From NCBI RefSeq assembly GCF_027111355.2, contig NZ_CP114291.2:2356001-2420000 (forward strand): 64,000 nt of DNA, written 5' to 3'. This document shows, piece after piece, positions 8,656 through 17,337 of this stretch. Both the position numbers and the translations under genes were made by a program. Source of the stretch: Flavobacterium eburneipallidum (GTDB lineage: Bacteria; Bacteroidota; Bacteroidia; Flavobacteriales; Flavobacteriaceae). The notes below the pieces were generated by a model, which saw only the letters and a list, made by a program, of their open reading frames with translations, did no database searches and was not told the origin of the DNA. Within the stretch, counting starts at the first letter, position 1. Every line of letters starts with the position of its first letter.

Positions 8656-11067
8656 ATGCGAATTAAAATCATTCTTTTAGTCTCATTTCTATTGCTATCA
8701 ATAGCAAATTTAGTAGCCCAAGAAAAAGTGGTAACGGTATCGGGCAGTACAAAAGACAAAATTACCAAAGCAGCTTTACCTTTCGTTAATGTAGTTTTAA
8801 AAACTTCAAAAGATGCTTCTATAGTTGCTGGCACAATAACCAATGAAGAAGGAAGATTTTCAATTGCTAACATAAAATCAGGAAATTACGTTTTAGAATT
8901 TTCATTCATTGGTTACAAAACCAAAACTCAATTGGTTTATGTGGGTTCACTTTCCGAATTTTTAGATCAAGGCACTGCAGAATTAGAGGAAGATACCACA
9001 ACTTTACAAGAAGTAGTAGTAGTTTCCGAGCAAAATACTATTGGAGAGAAAATGGATAAAAAAACATTTTCTATGGCTGATAATATTAGTCAAAGTGGTG
9101 GTTCAGTGCTGCAATCAATGCAAAATTTACCGGGTGTTACAGTGCAAGATGGCAAAGTACAAATTAGAGGTAACGATAAAGTTACCGTATTAATTGATGG
9201 TAAGCAAACGGCTTTGACAGGCTTCGGAAACCAATCAGGGTTAGATAATATTCCAGCTTCAGCAATCGATAAAATCGAAATCATTAATAATCCGTCAGCC
9301 AAATACGATGCAAATGGTAACGCGGGAATTATCAATATCATTTACAAGAAAAACAAAAAAGAAGGCTTTAACGGTAAAGTCGGTTTTACTTCTGGATTAG
9401 GTGCTTTATGGGAACGAAAAGAAAATTTACCTGCAATAAGACCTCAATACTCACTAACTCCAAAAGTTAATCCTACACTATCACTTAACTACCGTAAAAA
9501 TAAAATCAATGCATTCTTTCAAGGCGATTATTTATATACCGAAACGCTAAATAAAAATGAATTTGTGACGCGGACATACAATGACGCAACAATTATTAAC
9601 CAACAATTAAAAAGAAACCGAAATACACATTTCACAACTATCAAATCGGGAATTGATTGGAACATCAATGACCATAATACACTTACTGTTTCGGGTTTGT
9701 TTGGTTCAGAAAAAATTATTGATAACGGCGACCAGCCCTTTTTTAATGCGGACTATTCCGAGCGATTGCGACTTTGGACATTTTTGGAAGATGAATTAAA
9801 GACAACATATATGGGAACAGCATCGTATCAACATAAATTCAAACAAGCTGGACATTTATTGAATATAGGTTTCAATTATACTTTTCATAGAGAAGATGAA
9901 AAATATTTTTTCGATAATATTCTACCTACTTCAACCAGTAAAGATGCTTTCAAATTGTTGTCAGACGAAAGTGTAGTAGATTTTAATATTGATTATGTGA
10001 AGCCTTTAAAATACGGTCGAATTGAAACAGGGTTTAAATTTAGAAACCGAATTATTCCAACCAATATGCAATTCTTTCCTGGAACAAATTCGCCTTTAGA
10101 TGCAAGCGCAGGAGGCGAAGCAACTTATGAAGAAATTATTCCTGCAGTTTATGGAAACTACATTTATGAGACTAATAAAATCGAAGCAGAAATTGGATTA
10201 CGTTTAGAGTATTTAGATTTAGAATACGAAGTAAATCCAAACCATCCAACCTATAAAACTGATGGCTATTTCTATTTAGAACCGTTTCCAAATTTTCGCT
10301 TTGCCTATAAAATCAATGATAACAACAAACTATCGTTGTTTTACAACCGCAGAATTGACAGACCAAATGAAGTTGATATTCGAATATTTCCAAAATATGA
10401 CGATGCCGAAATTATCAAAGTGGGAAATCCTGCACTGCGACCACAATTTACCAATTTAGTAGAATTAGGTTTCAAAAGAAATTTAACAAAAGGATATTTA
10501 TATTCGGCTTTATACCATCGATTTGCTAATGCAACGATTACAAGAATAGCATCTACCGTACCCAATAGTAATCTAATTTATGCCATATTTCAAAACGTGG
10601 ATAAAAGTTCTAATACAGGTATAGAAATGGTTCTTTCCCAAGATTTCACAAAATGGTATTCCTCCAATCTTAACCTAAATGCCTATTACAATCAAATTGG
10701 TGCGTTTACGGTGCAAAATTTATATCCACAACCCAATACCTTTTCAGCAGCAAAACAAGAGGTTTTATCAGGAAACATAAAGTGGAATAATACGCTGCAC
10801 TTGCCCAAAAAAATAGATGCTCAAATAACGGCAATATATTTAGCCCCAGATATTATTCCGCAAGGCAAAATAAAATCGCGATTTTCAATTGATTTAGGGT
10901 TAAAAAAATCAGTCCAAAATGGCAAAGGAGAATTCTTTCTTAATGCAACAGACATTCTAAACACTCTGGTAATTAAAAAAGAAATTCAAGGGCAAAATTT
11001 TAGTTACACTAGTGTCGATTATTATGAAACACAAGTGATTAGATTAGGATATAATTATAAATTTTAA
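8656..11067 (+). CDS. TonB-dependent outer-membrane receptor (carboxypeptidase-regulatory-like N-domain)
   Basis: The 803-residue protein has a signal peptide ending LVAQ (about 1-22), a CarboxypepD_reg-like beta-sandwich (about 27-110), a plug with VQIRGNDKVTVLIDGKQ and NNPSAKYDANGNAGIINI motifs (about 150-235), and a C-terminal outer-membrane barrel to the terminal aromatic KF. These receptors import ligands with energy from TonB. No SusD-like partner follows, so a polysaccharide substrate is not indicated. It lies directly after a two-component system and 17 bp before a DUF347 gene, which suggests regulated uptake linked to envelope or metal response. Confidence 0.9.
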   Translation: MRIKIILLVSFLLLSIANLVAQEKVVTVSGSTKDKITKAALPFVNVVLKTSKDASIVAGTITNEEGRFSIANIKSGNYVLEFSFIGYKTKTQLVYVGSLSEFLDQGTAELEEDTTTLQEVVVVSEQNTIGEKMDKKTFSMADNISQSGGSVLQSMQNLPGVTVQDGKVQIRGNDKVTVLIDGKQTALTGFGNQSGLDNIPASAIDKIEIINNPSAKYDANGNAGIINIIYKKNKKEGFNGKVGFTSGLGALWERKENLPAIRPQYSLTPKVNPTLSLNYRKNKINAFFQGDYLYTETLNKNEFVTRTYNDATIINQQLKRNRNTHFTTIKSGIDWNINDHNTLTVSGLFGSEKIIDNGDQPFFNADYSERLRLWTFLEDELKTTYMGTASYQHKFKQAGHLLNIGFNYTFHREDEKYFFDNILPTSTSKDAFKLLSDESVVDFNIDYVKPLKYGRIETGFKFRNRIIPTNMQFFPGTNSPLDASAGGEATYEEIIPAVYGNYIYETNKIEAEIGLRLEYLDLEYEVNPNHPTYKTDGYFYLEPFPNFRFAYKINDNNKLSLFYNRRIDRPNEVDIRIFPKYDDAEIIKVGNPALRPQFTNLVELGFKRNLTKGYLYSALYHRFANATITRIASTVPNSNLIYAIFQNVDKSSNTGIEMVLSQDFTKWYSSNLNLNAYYNQIGAFTVQNLYPQPNTFSAAKQEVLSGNIKWNNTLHLPKKIDAQITAIYLAPDIIPQGKIKSRFSIDLGLKKSVQNGKGEFFLNATDILNTLVIKKEIQGQNFSYTSVDYYETQVIRLGYNYKF

Positions 11068-11084
11068 TTTTTAAATCAAGTCCA

Positions 11085-11840
11085 ATGAAAAAATTACCAG
11101 AAATCACCATAGCATTTTGGATAATGAAAATTTGCGCAACTACTCTTGGAGAAACAGCAGGAGATTTATTTTCAATGACACTTAATATAGGTTACGCAAT
11201 AAGTTCATTAATTTTAATAGTTTTTTTTATCATTACACTTCAAATGCAATTGTATGCAACTAAATATAAGCCTCTACTGTATTGGTTTGTAATCCTTGCA
11301 ACAAGCACAGCTGGAACTACAATGTCGGATTTTATGGATCGAACATTGGGATTAGGATATGCCGTAGGATCATTAATTCTAGTTATACTATTAGCGATAA
11401 CATTTATACTATGGAAAAGAACAGAAAAATCAGTTTCTGTAGATGATATTCATACATTTAGAGGAGAGACATTTTACTGGATAGCAATATTGATTTCTAA
11501 TACATTAGGTACAGCTTTAGGAGACTTTTTAGCAGATAATTCTGGACTTGGATTTCTTGGTGGTGCTACATTAATAGGCAGTTTGCTACTACTTATAATT
11601 TTAGCACACTATTTTCTTAAAGTTTCATCAATAGTATTGTTCTGGTTTGCATTTGTTTTAACTAGACCATTTGGAGCAACTTTTGGAGATTTACTTACTA
11701 AACCAATCGAAAAAGGAGGTTTAAATTTTGGAACTATTGGTTCATCCTTAATCCTTTTTACAATTCTAATGCTATTGATAATCTTTGCAATTAAGAAAAA
11801 CAATGAGTTAGAAAAAGTAAGCTTGATTGATAAAAATTAA
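11085..11840 (+). CDS. DUF347 (COG4705) multi-pass membrane protein
   Basis: The 251-residue protein contains four similar units, each with a helix carrying a TTLGETAGD/TTMSDFMD/TALGDFLAD/ATFGDLLT-like motif followed by a glycine-rich LGxGYAxGSLI-type helix. This gives about eight transmembrane segments. The layout is that of the DUF347 repeat family, whose molecular role I cannot state. It is in a tight cluster with the TonB receptor and is probably co-transcribed with it. Confidence 0.8.
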   Translation: MKKLPEITIAFWIMKICATTLGETAGDLFSMTLNIGYAISSLILIVFFIITLQMQLYATKYKPLLYWFVILATSTAGTTMSDFMDRTLGLGYAVGSLILVILLAITFILWKRTEKSVSVDDIHTFRGETFYWIAILISNTLGTALGDFLADNSGLGFLGGATLIGSLLLLIILAHYFLKVSSIVLFWFAFVLTRPFGATFGDLLTKPIEKGGLNFGTIGSSLILFTILMLLIIFAIKKNNELEKVSLIDKN

Positions 11841-11942
11841 TCTCAAAAAAATAAGTTAAAAAGCACTACTGATTTCAAAATTCAATATTTCTACAAAATT
11901 GGTTTACAACTTTGGCTATTATTAATTCAAAAATAAATAGCA

Positions 11943-12365
11943 ATGAGAAAATCAGTAATTATTTTAATAGCATTAGTGTTATCTACAATCGCTTTTGCTC
12001 AAAAAGTAAAAGTTACAAAAGTACCAGAGATTGTATCTAAATCTCTATTGTCAAAATATCCCAATGCAAAAAATATCAAATGGGATAAAGAGGAAAACAA
12101 TTATGAAGCCAGTTTTGAAAATAATAAGATCGAAAATTCAGTCTTATTTAGTGCGAATGGTAAAATCATCGAAACAGAAGTTGAAATTACCGTTGCACAA
12201 TTACCGAAATCAATTCTTAATTACATAGGTAAAAACTATAAAGATCAAAAAGTAAAAGAAGCGGCAAAGATAATTTCAGAAAAGGGTATCATTACTTACG
12301 AGGCTGAAATTCAAGGAAAAGATTTGTTTTTTGATGAAAACGGTAAATTATTATCAGTTAGTTAA
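11943..12365 (+). CDS. PepSY-like periplasmic protein
   Basis: The 140-residue protein has a signal peptide (about 1-20, ending AFAQ) and two repeats of a PepSY/BLIP-like fold: KSLLSKYPNAKNIKWDKEE followed by a second copy beginning PKSILNYIGKNY. Such proteins are common next to two-component systems in Bacteroidota and are usually exported. The function is unproven; binding or inhibition of an envelope enzyme is one suggestion for the family. A strong terminator follows. Confidence 0.75.
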   Translation: MRKSVIILIALVLSTIAFAQKVKVTKVPEIVSKSLLSKYPNAKNIKWDKEENNYEASFENNKIENSVLFSANGKIIETEVEITVAQLPKSILNYIGKNYKDQKVKEAAKIISEKGIITYEAEIQGKDLFFDENGKLLSVS

Positions 12366-12378
12366 TTCTTTCATATTA

Positions 12379-12408
12379 AAGCACTCACATCATTTGGCGT
12401 GAGTGCTT
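12379..12408 (+). terminator. Rho-independent terminator after the PepSY-like gene
   Basis: A 10-bp perfect stem (12379-12388 with 12399-12408) is followed by a T-rich stretch. It closes the run from the response regulator to the PepSY-like gene. The 230 bp from here to 12640 contain no gene I can support. Confidence 0.8.
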
Positions 12409-12640
12409 ATTTATTTTTAAATATCCTAATAAAAACTTGGTTGATGTATACTGTTTTCATAATAGTTGCAAATCATTGTGCCCGTAGTACTGGAAATGAT
12501 GAAATTGATGTGGTAATTATCATATTCCTTCATTCACCTTCAATCTTCTGGAATATCTAAATCAAAAAATTAAAAAACAGCGTTCTCAAATAGATGTTTT
12601 TCCAACCTTTTTCAGTCATAAACTATTAAAATAATATTTA

Positions 12641-13693
12641 ATGAAAGTATCCAGCAAAATAAACTTTATTAGAAGGAAGCTTACTCGTTATCTTACTTCA
12701 AACATTGGAAAATCTAGTAATGAAAAAATAGATGCTGGTAAGTTTAACAATAGAAATATTAAGATTCTAATAGTAAGACCAAATCATAGATTAGGAAACT
12801 TACTTTTATTAACACCTGTTGTAAAAGAATTAGAAGATATTTTTACAAATCCCTCTATTGATTTATTCGTAAAAGGAAATTTATCTGAAATCATCTTTAA
12901 AAATTATGATTCTATAAATAAGCACATAAAACTACCTAAAAAACCTTTCAATAATCTCTTTTATTACTTTTTAATTTGGACAAAATTATTATTTAAAAAA
13001 TATGACTTGGTTCTTAATATTGATGAGTTTTCGTCGTCAGGAAGATTAGCGTCAAGCCTCGTAAATTCCAAATATAAAATTATTGGAAATGATAAAAAAT
13101 GGTCTGAAAAATCAGATTCACATTCTGAAATATTTAAGCATATGGCAATAAAACCCATTGTGTTGATAAGAAGTTTCTTGACTAATACATCGTTTCAAGA
13201 TGGAAAATTTTATTCATTAGATTTAAAACTTGATGAAAAAGAAATTGAAAACGGAAATCGAGAGTTAATTAGAATTTTCAAAAATAATAAAAAAACAATT
13301 TCAATTTTTACTTATGCAACTGGTAACAAAATGTTATCTAAAGAATGGTGGGATACTTATTATAATCATTTAAAAAGCAATTTCTCAAATTATAATATTA
13401 TTGAAATACTACCTATTGAAAATGTATCTCAAATTGATTTTAAAACAAAAACATACTATAGTAAAAATATACGTGAAATAGCTTCAATAATAGCTAACAC
13501 AGATATTTTTATTGGAGCTGATAGTGGAATTATGCACTTATCCGCTTCTTCAAATACAACAACTATTGGTTTATTCAGTGGGGATTTTAAATACAAATAT
13601 GAACCATACGGAGAAAAAAATATTGGAATGGATAAAAACAAGTTTTCCCAAAATGATATTATAACAGAAATGAAAAAAAAATTAGAAAGTTAA
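12641..13693 (+). CDS. Glycosyltransferase family 9 (heptosyltransferase-like)
   Basis: The 350-residue protein has the two-domain GT-B look of ADP-heptose transferases. The N-terminal motif ILIVRPNHRLGNLLLLTPV (about 42-60) matches the family start IKxxxxGDxxxxxP. The C-terminal donor-site region ADIFIGADSGIMHLSA is the GADSGxxHLA motif. The enzymes act at the cytoplasmic face on the lipopolysaccharide core. Two envelope-lipid enzymes follow, consistent with LPS modification. Acceptor and donor sugars are unknown. Confidence 0.85.
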   Translation: MKVSSKINFIRRKLTRYLTSNIGKSSNEKIDAGKFNNRNIKILIVRPNHRLGNLLLLTPVVKELEDIFTNPSIDLFVKGNLSEIIFKNYDSINKHIKLPKKPFNNLFYYFLIWTKLLFKKYDLVLNIDEFSSSGRLASSLVNSKYKIIGNDKKWSEKSDSHSEIFKHMAIKPIVLIRSFLTNTSFQDGKFYSLDLKLDEKEIENGNRELIRIFKNNKKTISIFTYATGNKMLSKEWWDTYYNHLKSNFSNYNIIEILPIENVSQIDFKTKTYYSKNIREIASIIANTDIFIGADSGIMHLSASSNTTTIGLFSGDFKYKYEPYGEKNIGMDKNKFSQNDIITEMKKKLES

Positions 13694-13771
13694 TAATCAT
13701 ACTAGTCCATTTATATTAATCCATTTTTTCATAATGATATATCATAAAACTAACCCCCCTAAATTATTAAA

Positions 13772-14521
13772 ATGTTTAAGACCCTTTTATTTTTACTTTT
13801 AAGTATCTCTACATTGAATGCACAGGAAGTCTTTACAGATAGTGTTCAGAAAAAAGACAACACTCACGAATTTAAATTTAAACAATTAATTATTCCAACA
13901 GTTCTAATTGGCTATGGTGTTATAGGTCTTGAAAGTGATGGCTTGAAATTATTCAACACTGAAATAAAGGAAGAGGTAAACGAAAATATCGACGAGAAAA
14001 TAACAATTGATGATTTTTCACAATACCTACCCGCTGTTTCTGTTTATGGTCTTAATGCTATGGGAATAAAAGGCAAACATAACTTTAAAGACAGAACTAT
14101 CATTTTAGGAACTTCCTATTTGCTAATGTCGGCTACAGTTTTAAGTTTAAAATCCATAACAAAAGTAGAACGACCTGACGGTTCTGCAAATAATTCTTTT
14201 CCTTCAGGACATACAGCAACTGCTTTTGCTGGAGCAGAATTTCTTTGGCAAGAGTACAAAGATGTTTCTGTTTGGTATGGCATTTCTGGATATATCGTAG
14301 CTGTTGGTACAGGAGCATTCCGAATTTACAACGACAAACATTGGCTAACTGATGTTGCTGCAGGTGCTGGAATAGGAATTTTAAGTACAAAAGTTGCCTA
14401 TTGGATAAATCCTTGGATGCAAGAAAAAATATTCAAATCTAAAGAGAAAAACACAACATCAATTATGGCTCCTTTTTACAATGGCAAACAATTAGGAGTA
14501 GGATTTGTAAGGTCTTTTTAA
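13772..14521 (+). CDS. PAP2-family phosphatase
   Basis: The 249-residue protein has a signal peptide (about 1-17, LNAQ). The three phosphatase motifs are KSITKVERPDG (KxxxxxxRP), NNSFPSGHTATAF (PSGH) and a third, FRIYNDKHWLTDV, containing the His-to-Asp pair. Family members remove phosphate from lipids such as undecaprenyl pyrophosphate, phosphatidylglycerophosphate or lipid A. A location between GT9 and a phosphoethanolamine-transferase-like gene suggests lipid A or lipid-carrier processing. The substrate is not determinable. Confidence 0.88.
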   Translation: MFKTLLFLLLSISTLNAQEVFTDSVQKKDNTHEFKFKQLIIPTVLIGYGVIGLESDGLKLFNTEIKEEVNENIDEKITIDDFSQYLPAVSVYGLNAMGIKGKHNFKDRTIILGTSYLLMSATVLSLKSITKVERPDGSANNSFPSGHTATAFAGAEFLWQEYKDVSVWYGISGYIVAVGTGAFRIYNDKHWLTDVAAGAGIGILSTKVAYWINPWMQEKIFKSKEKNTTSIMAPFYNGKQLGVGFVRSF

Positions 14522-14642
14522 TTATCACCATTCTATGGAATAATTTAATAAAAGATTGAATCCGTCAAAATAATAAAACTGTTTTTGACTAACAAAATAT
14601 AAAACGATCTTATAGTATTAAGGTCTTAAAACCACATCATAT

Positions 14643-16586
14643 ATGAAGACTTATAAAAAGGCATTCTTTCTGAAACCCATTTTAAACTTTTTAATTCTAG
14701 GTTTATTAATCACTACATTATCAAGATTTTTTTTGTTTTTTTTATTTAGAGAAAGAGTAATCGAAACAGAAGACTTTTGGTATCTTTTTCCAATTGGTAT
14801 GAGAATGGATTTAATTTTATTAAGTTATATTATATTTCTTCCTGCGATATTAATATGTTTGCTTCCAGATTCTTTTTTAAAAAAAATAAGTCCTTTTTTA
14901 AATTTTTATTTTATTTTATTCTTGGTTCTAATTTTGTTTTTGGAACTAGCCACTCCGAATTTTATTGGACAATATGACACGAGACCCAATCAATTATTCA
15001 TAGAATATTTAATTTATCCTAAAGAAGTAATTCAGCTACTGTACAAAGGCTATCTAGTGTCAATTATTGCAACATTTATATTTATTACTGCTTTTGTTTA
15101 TATCCTAATAAAATTTAGAAAAAATCTTTTCGGAATAGAAACTTCTGTTTATAAGACTAAATTGATTTTATTTCCTGTTATTGCCTTTCTTTTGTTCTTT
15201 GGGGCTCGTTCCAGTCTCACTTCAAAACGTCCTATAAATGCGAGTAATGCTGTATTTTCTACAGACCAATTAACAAATTGTTTAGGCTTAAATTCATTTT
15301 ACACTGTAGGTTTTGCAGTTTATTCTATGAAGAATGAAGGAAATTCAGATAAGATGTATGGAAAAATGAATCCTATTGAAGCGATTTCTAGAGTGAAAAA
15401 ATATATGAATGTTGCTGAAAGTGATTTTATCAATAAAGAATTGCCGTTACTTCATCAGGTATATTCGGATAGTTTGGTTGATAAACCATACAATATAGTG
15501 ATTATACTTGAAGAAAGTTTAGGTGCTGAATATGTTGGTAGTCTTGGAGGGTTGCCATTAACACCTGAATTTGATAAACTGACTAAAGAAGGTTTGTTGT
15601 TTACTAATTTGTTTTGCACCGGAACACGAAGTGTACGTGGAATCGAAGCTGTTGTAACGGGATTTTTACCTTCTCCATCAGAAAGCGTAGTAAAATTAAA
15701 CAATTCTCAAACTGATTTTTATACTATTGCCAGCTTACTGAAAACAAAAGGATATGATACCAGTTTTATATATGGAGGAATGGCTAATTTTGATAATATG
15801 GGATCATTTTTTAACGGCAATGGTTTTGATACAATAATTGATGAAGGAAATTTTGTTTCAAAAGAAAGTGCTTATCATTCTACTTGGGGTTGGTCAGACG
15901 AAGATGTGATGAAAAAAGCCAATACCTATTTTACTTCTTTAAAAGAGAAGCCTTTCGTCTCATTGATTTTTTCTTCTTCAAATCACGAACCTTTTGAATA
16001 TCCCGAAGGAAGAATCAAATTATATGACAAGCAAAAGAATACTGTAAATAATGCAATGAAATATGCCGATTATTCCATTGGAAAGTTTTTTGAAATGGCC
16101 AAAAAGGAAGCTTATTATAAAAACACCATTTTTATCGTCATAGCAGATCATAACACCAGAACCTATGGAAAGCATTTAGTTCCAATACATAAGTTTCATA
16201 TTCCTGCATTAATCATTGGTCCAAATTTTCCTAAAGGAGAGAAATACACTAAATTGTGTAGTCAAATTGATATTCAACCTACTGTTTTAAGTAAAATTGG
16301 AATGAATGTAATTACACCTATGCCTGGAAGAAATTTATTTTTGTTGCCAGAAAGTACAAAAGGACGTGCTATAATGCAATTTCACGATGTAAATGCTTTT
16401 AGAGTTGATAATCAGGTAATCATAATGCAACCTTATAAAGAACCCTTGCAATTTAAAATTGAAAATGACACCGTTTTAACTCCAGTTTCTTTAGACAAAG
16501 AATTAGCTAAAGACGCATTGGCTCACGTAATTACTGCCTCCTATCTGTATAAACAACGAAAATATAATTTAAAAATTCCAAATTGA
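14643..16586 (+). CDS. LTA synthase / phosphoglycerol-phosphoethanolamine transferase-like sulfatase
   Basis: The 647-residue protein has five or so N-terminal transmembrane helices (about 10-185) and an extracytoplasmic alkaline-phosphatase/sulfatase domain (about 275-560). Visible family motifs are EESLGAEYVG near residue 285, FCTGTRSVRGIEAV with the likely nucleophile Thr, SNHEPFEYP, and IADHNTRTYG with the metal-binding Asp-His. Relatives transfer phosphoglycerol or phosphoethanolamine from phospholipids to surface glycans or lipid A. In this cluster a role in surface charge modification is plausible but inferred. Confidence 0.88.
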   Translation: MKTYKKAFFLKPILNFLILGLLITTLSRFFLFFLFRERVIETEDFWYLFPIGMRMDLILLSYIIFLPAILICLLPDSFLKKISPFLNFYFILFLVLILFLELATPNFIGQYDTRPNQLFIEYLIYPKEVIQLLYKGYLVSIIATFIFITAFVYILIKFRKNLFGIETSVYKTKLILFPVIAFLLFFGARSSLTSKRPINASNAVFSTDQLTNCLGLNSFYTVGFAVYSMKNEGNSDKMYGKMNPIEAISRVKKYMNVAESDFINKELPLLHQVYSDSLVDKPYNIVIILEESLGAEYVGSLGGLPLTPEFDKLTKEGLLFTNLFCTGTRSVRGIEAVVTGFLPSPSESVVKLNNSQTDFYTIASLLKTKGYDTSFIYGGMANFDNMGSFFNGNGFDTIIDEGNFVSKESAYHSTWGWSDEDVMKKANTYFTSLKEKPFVSLIFSSSNHEPFEYPEGRIKLYDKQKNTVNNAMKYADYSIGKFFEMAKKEAYYKNTIFIVIADHNTRTYGKHLVPIHKFHIPALIIGPNFPKGEKYTKLCSQIDIQPTVLSKIGMNVITPMPGRNLFLLPESTKGRAIMQFHDVNAFRVDNQVIIMQPYKEPLQFKIENDTVLTPVSLDKELAKDALAHVITASYLYKQRKYNLKIPN

Positions 16587-16714
16587 AATTAAGCAAATTA
16601 TAATAAATTTTATTTAGTAATTATTTACTGAATGCCTTCTGTACTGGAAAATAACAATTTCGAAGTGTTTTAAAGCATACTATTTTTACATTTGTTAAAT
16701 AAATAAATTATTGA

Positions 16715-16876
16715 ATGCCAAAACCACAAAGAATAAAAAAGAAAAAGATTGCAAAGAAAAAACCAATTACAGCATACGCTGTGATTCGTATTATATTGAT
16801 AACATTAGTTTGTTCAATCTTGATTCTAGGAATAGTGGCAAGAATTATGCACTATTTTAATTTTCATCTCAAATAA
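16715..16876 (+). CDS. Small single-pass membrane protein (53 aa)
   Basis: ATG 16715 to TAA 16874-16876 encodes 53 residues. A very basic N-terminus (KPQRIKKKKIAKKKP) is followed by one hydrophobic helix (about residues 21-44) and a short polar tail. The charge pattern predicts a cytoplasmic N-terminus. It fills most of the gap between the sulfatase and the Cys/His-rich gene. I do not recognise a family. Confidence 0.5.
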   Translation: MPKPQRIKKKKIAKKKPITAYAVIRIILITLVCSILILGIVARIMHYFNFHLK

Positions 16877-16914
16877 TTATTAACAATAAAATAAAAATTA
16901 CTACTTTTACACCA

Positions 16915-17241
16915 GTGAAATTTGTAAACATCATATTATCAATCATTTTCCTAATACTTTCAAGTATGCCTTGTGCAGATATGAAAGTGGATCGTTCTGT
17001 ATATGGTAAAACCGAATTCGCTTCAAGCCACGATAATCATTCTCACGATAATCAAAAAGATTTATGTTCCCCATTTTGCATTTGCAATTGTTGCGGTTCA
17101 CAAATTACAAGTTTTTCAGAATTTGTAATTATTGACTTTCCAATACCATCCAATGGTATTAAAACACAATTACCTACATACAAATACGTTTTTGCTTCCA
17201 ATTTCTTCGGAAGTATTTGGCAACCACCTCAAATAGCATAA
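16915..17241 (+). CDS. Cys/His-rich exported protein upstream of the efflux pump (DUF6660-like)
   Basis: The 108-residue protein starts at GTG 16915 and has a hydrophobic signal (about 1-20). It contains a His-rich stretch (SSHDNHSHDNQKD) and a Cys cluster (CSPFCICNCCGS), a likely metal-binding pattern. The C-terminus is aromatic (IWQPPQIA). Similar proteins commonly precede CusA/CzcA-type pumps in Bacteroidota. A second, related protein is encoded at 35868-36239. A metal-sensing or periplasmic metallochaperone role is inferred. Confidence 0.7.
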   Translation: MKFVNIILSIIFLILSSMPCADMKVDRSVYGKTEFASSHDNHSHDNQKDLCSPFCICNCCGSQITSFSEFVIIDFPIPSNGIKTQLPTYKYVFASNFFGSIWQPPQIA

Positions 17242-17337
17242 TGATGCCCGAGTAATTTCGGGTTAGAAAATTGTGACTTTTTCACAAATAATGGCAAATA
17301 TTCTATTTGCTCATTTCTAATTCATTATATATTTTCA

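Noticed and set aside
12410..12640. A possible gene between the PepSY-like gene and GT9
   Set aside because: No frame with coding character longer than about 40 codons was found; treated as intergenic.
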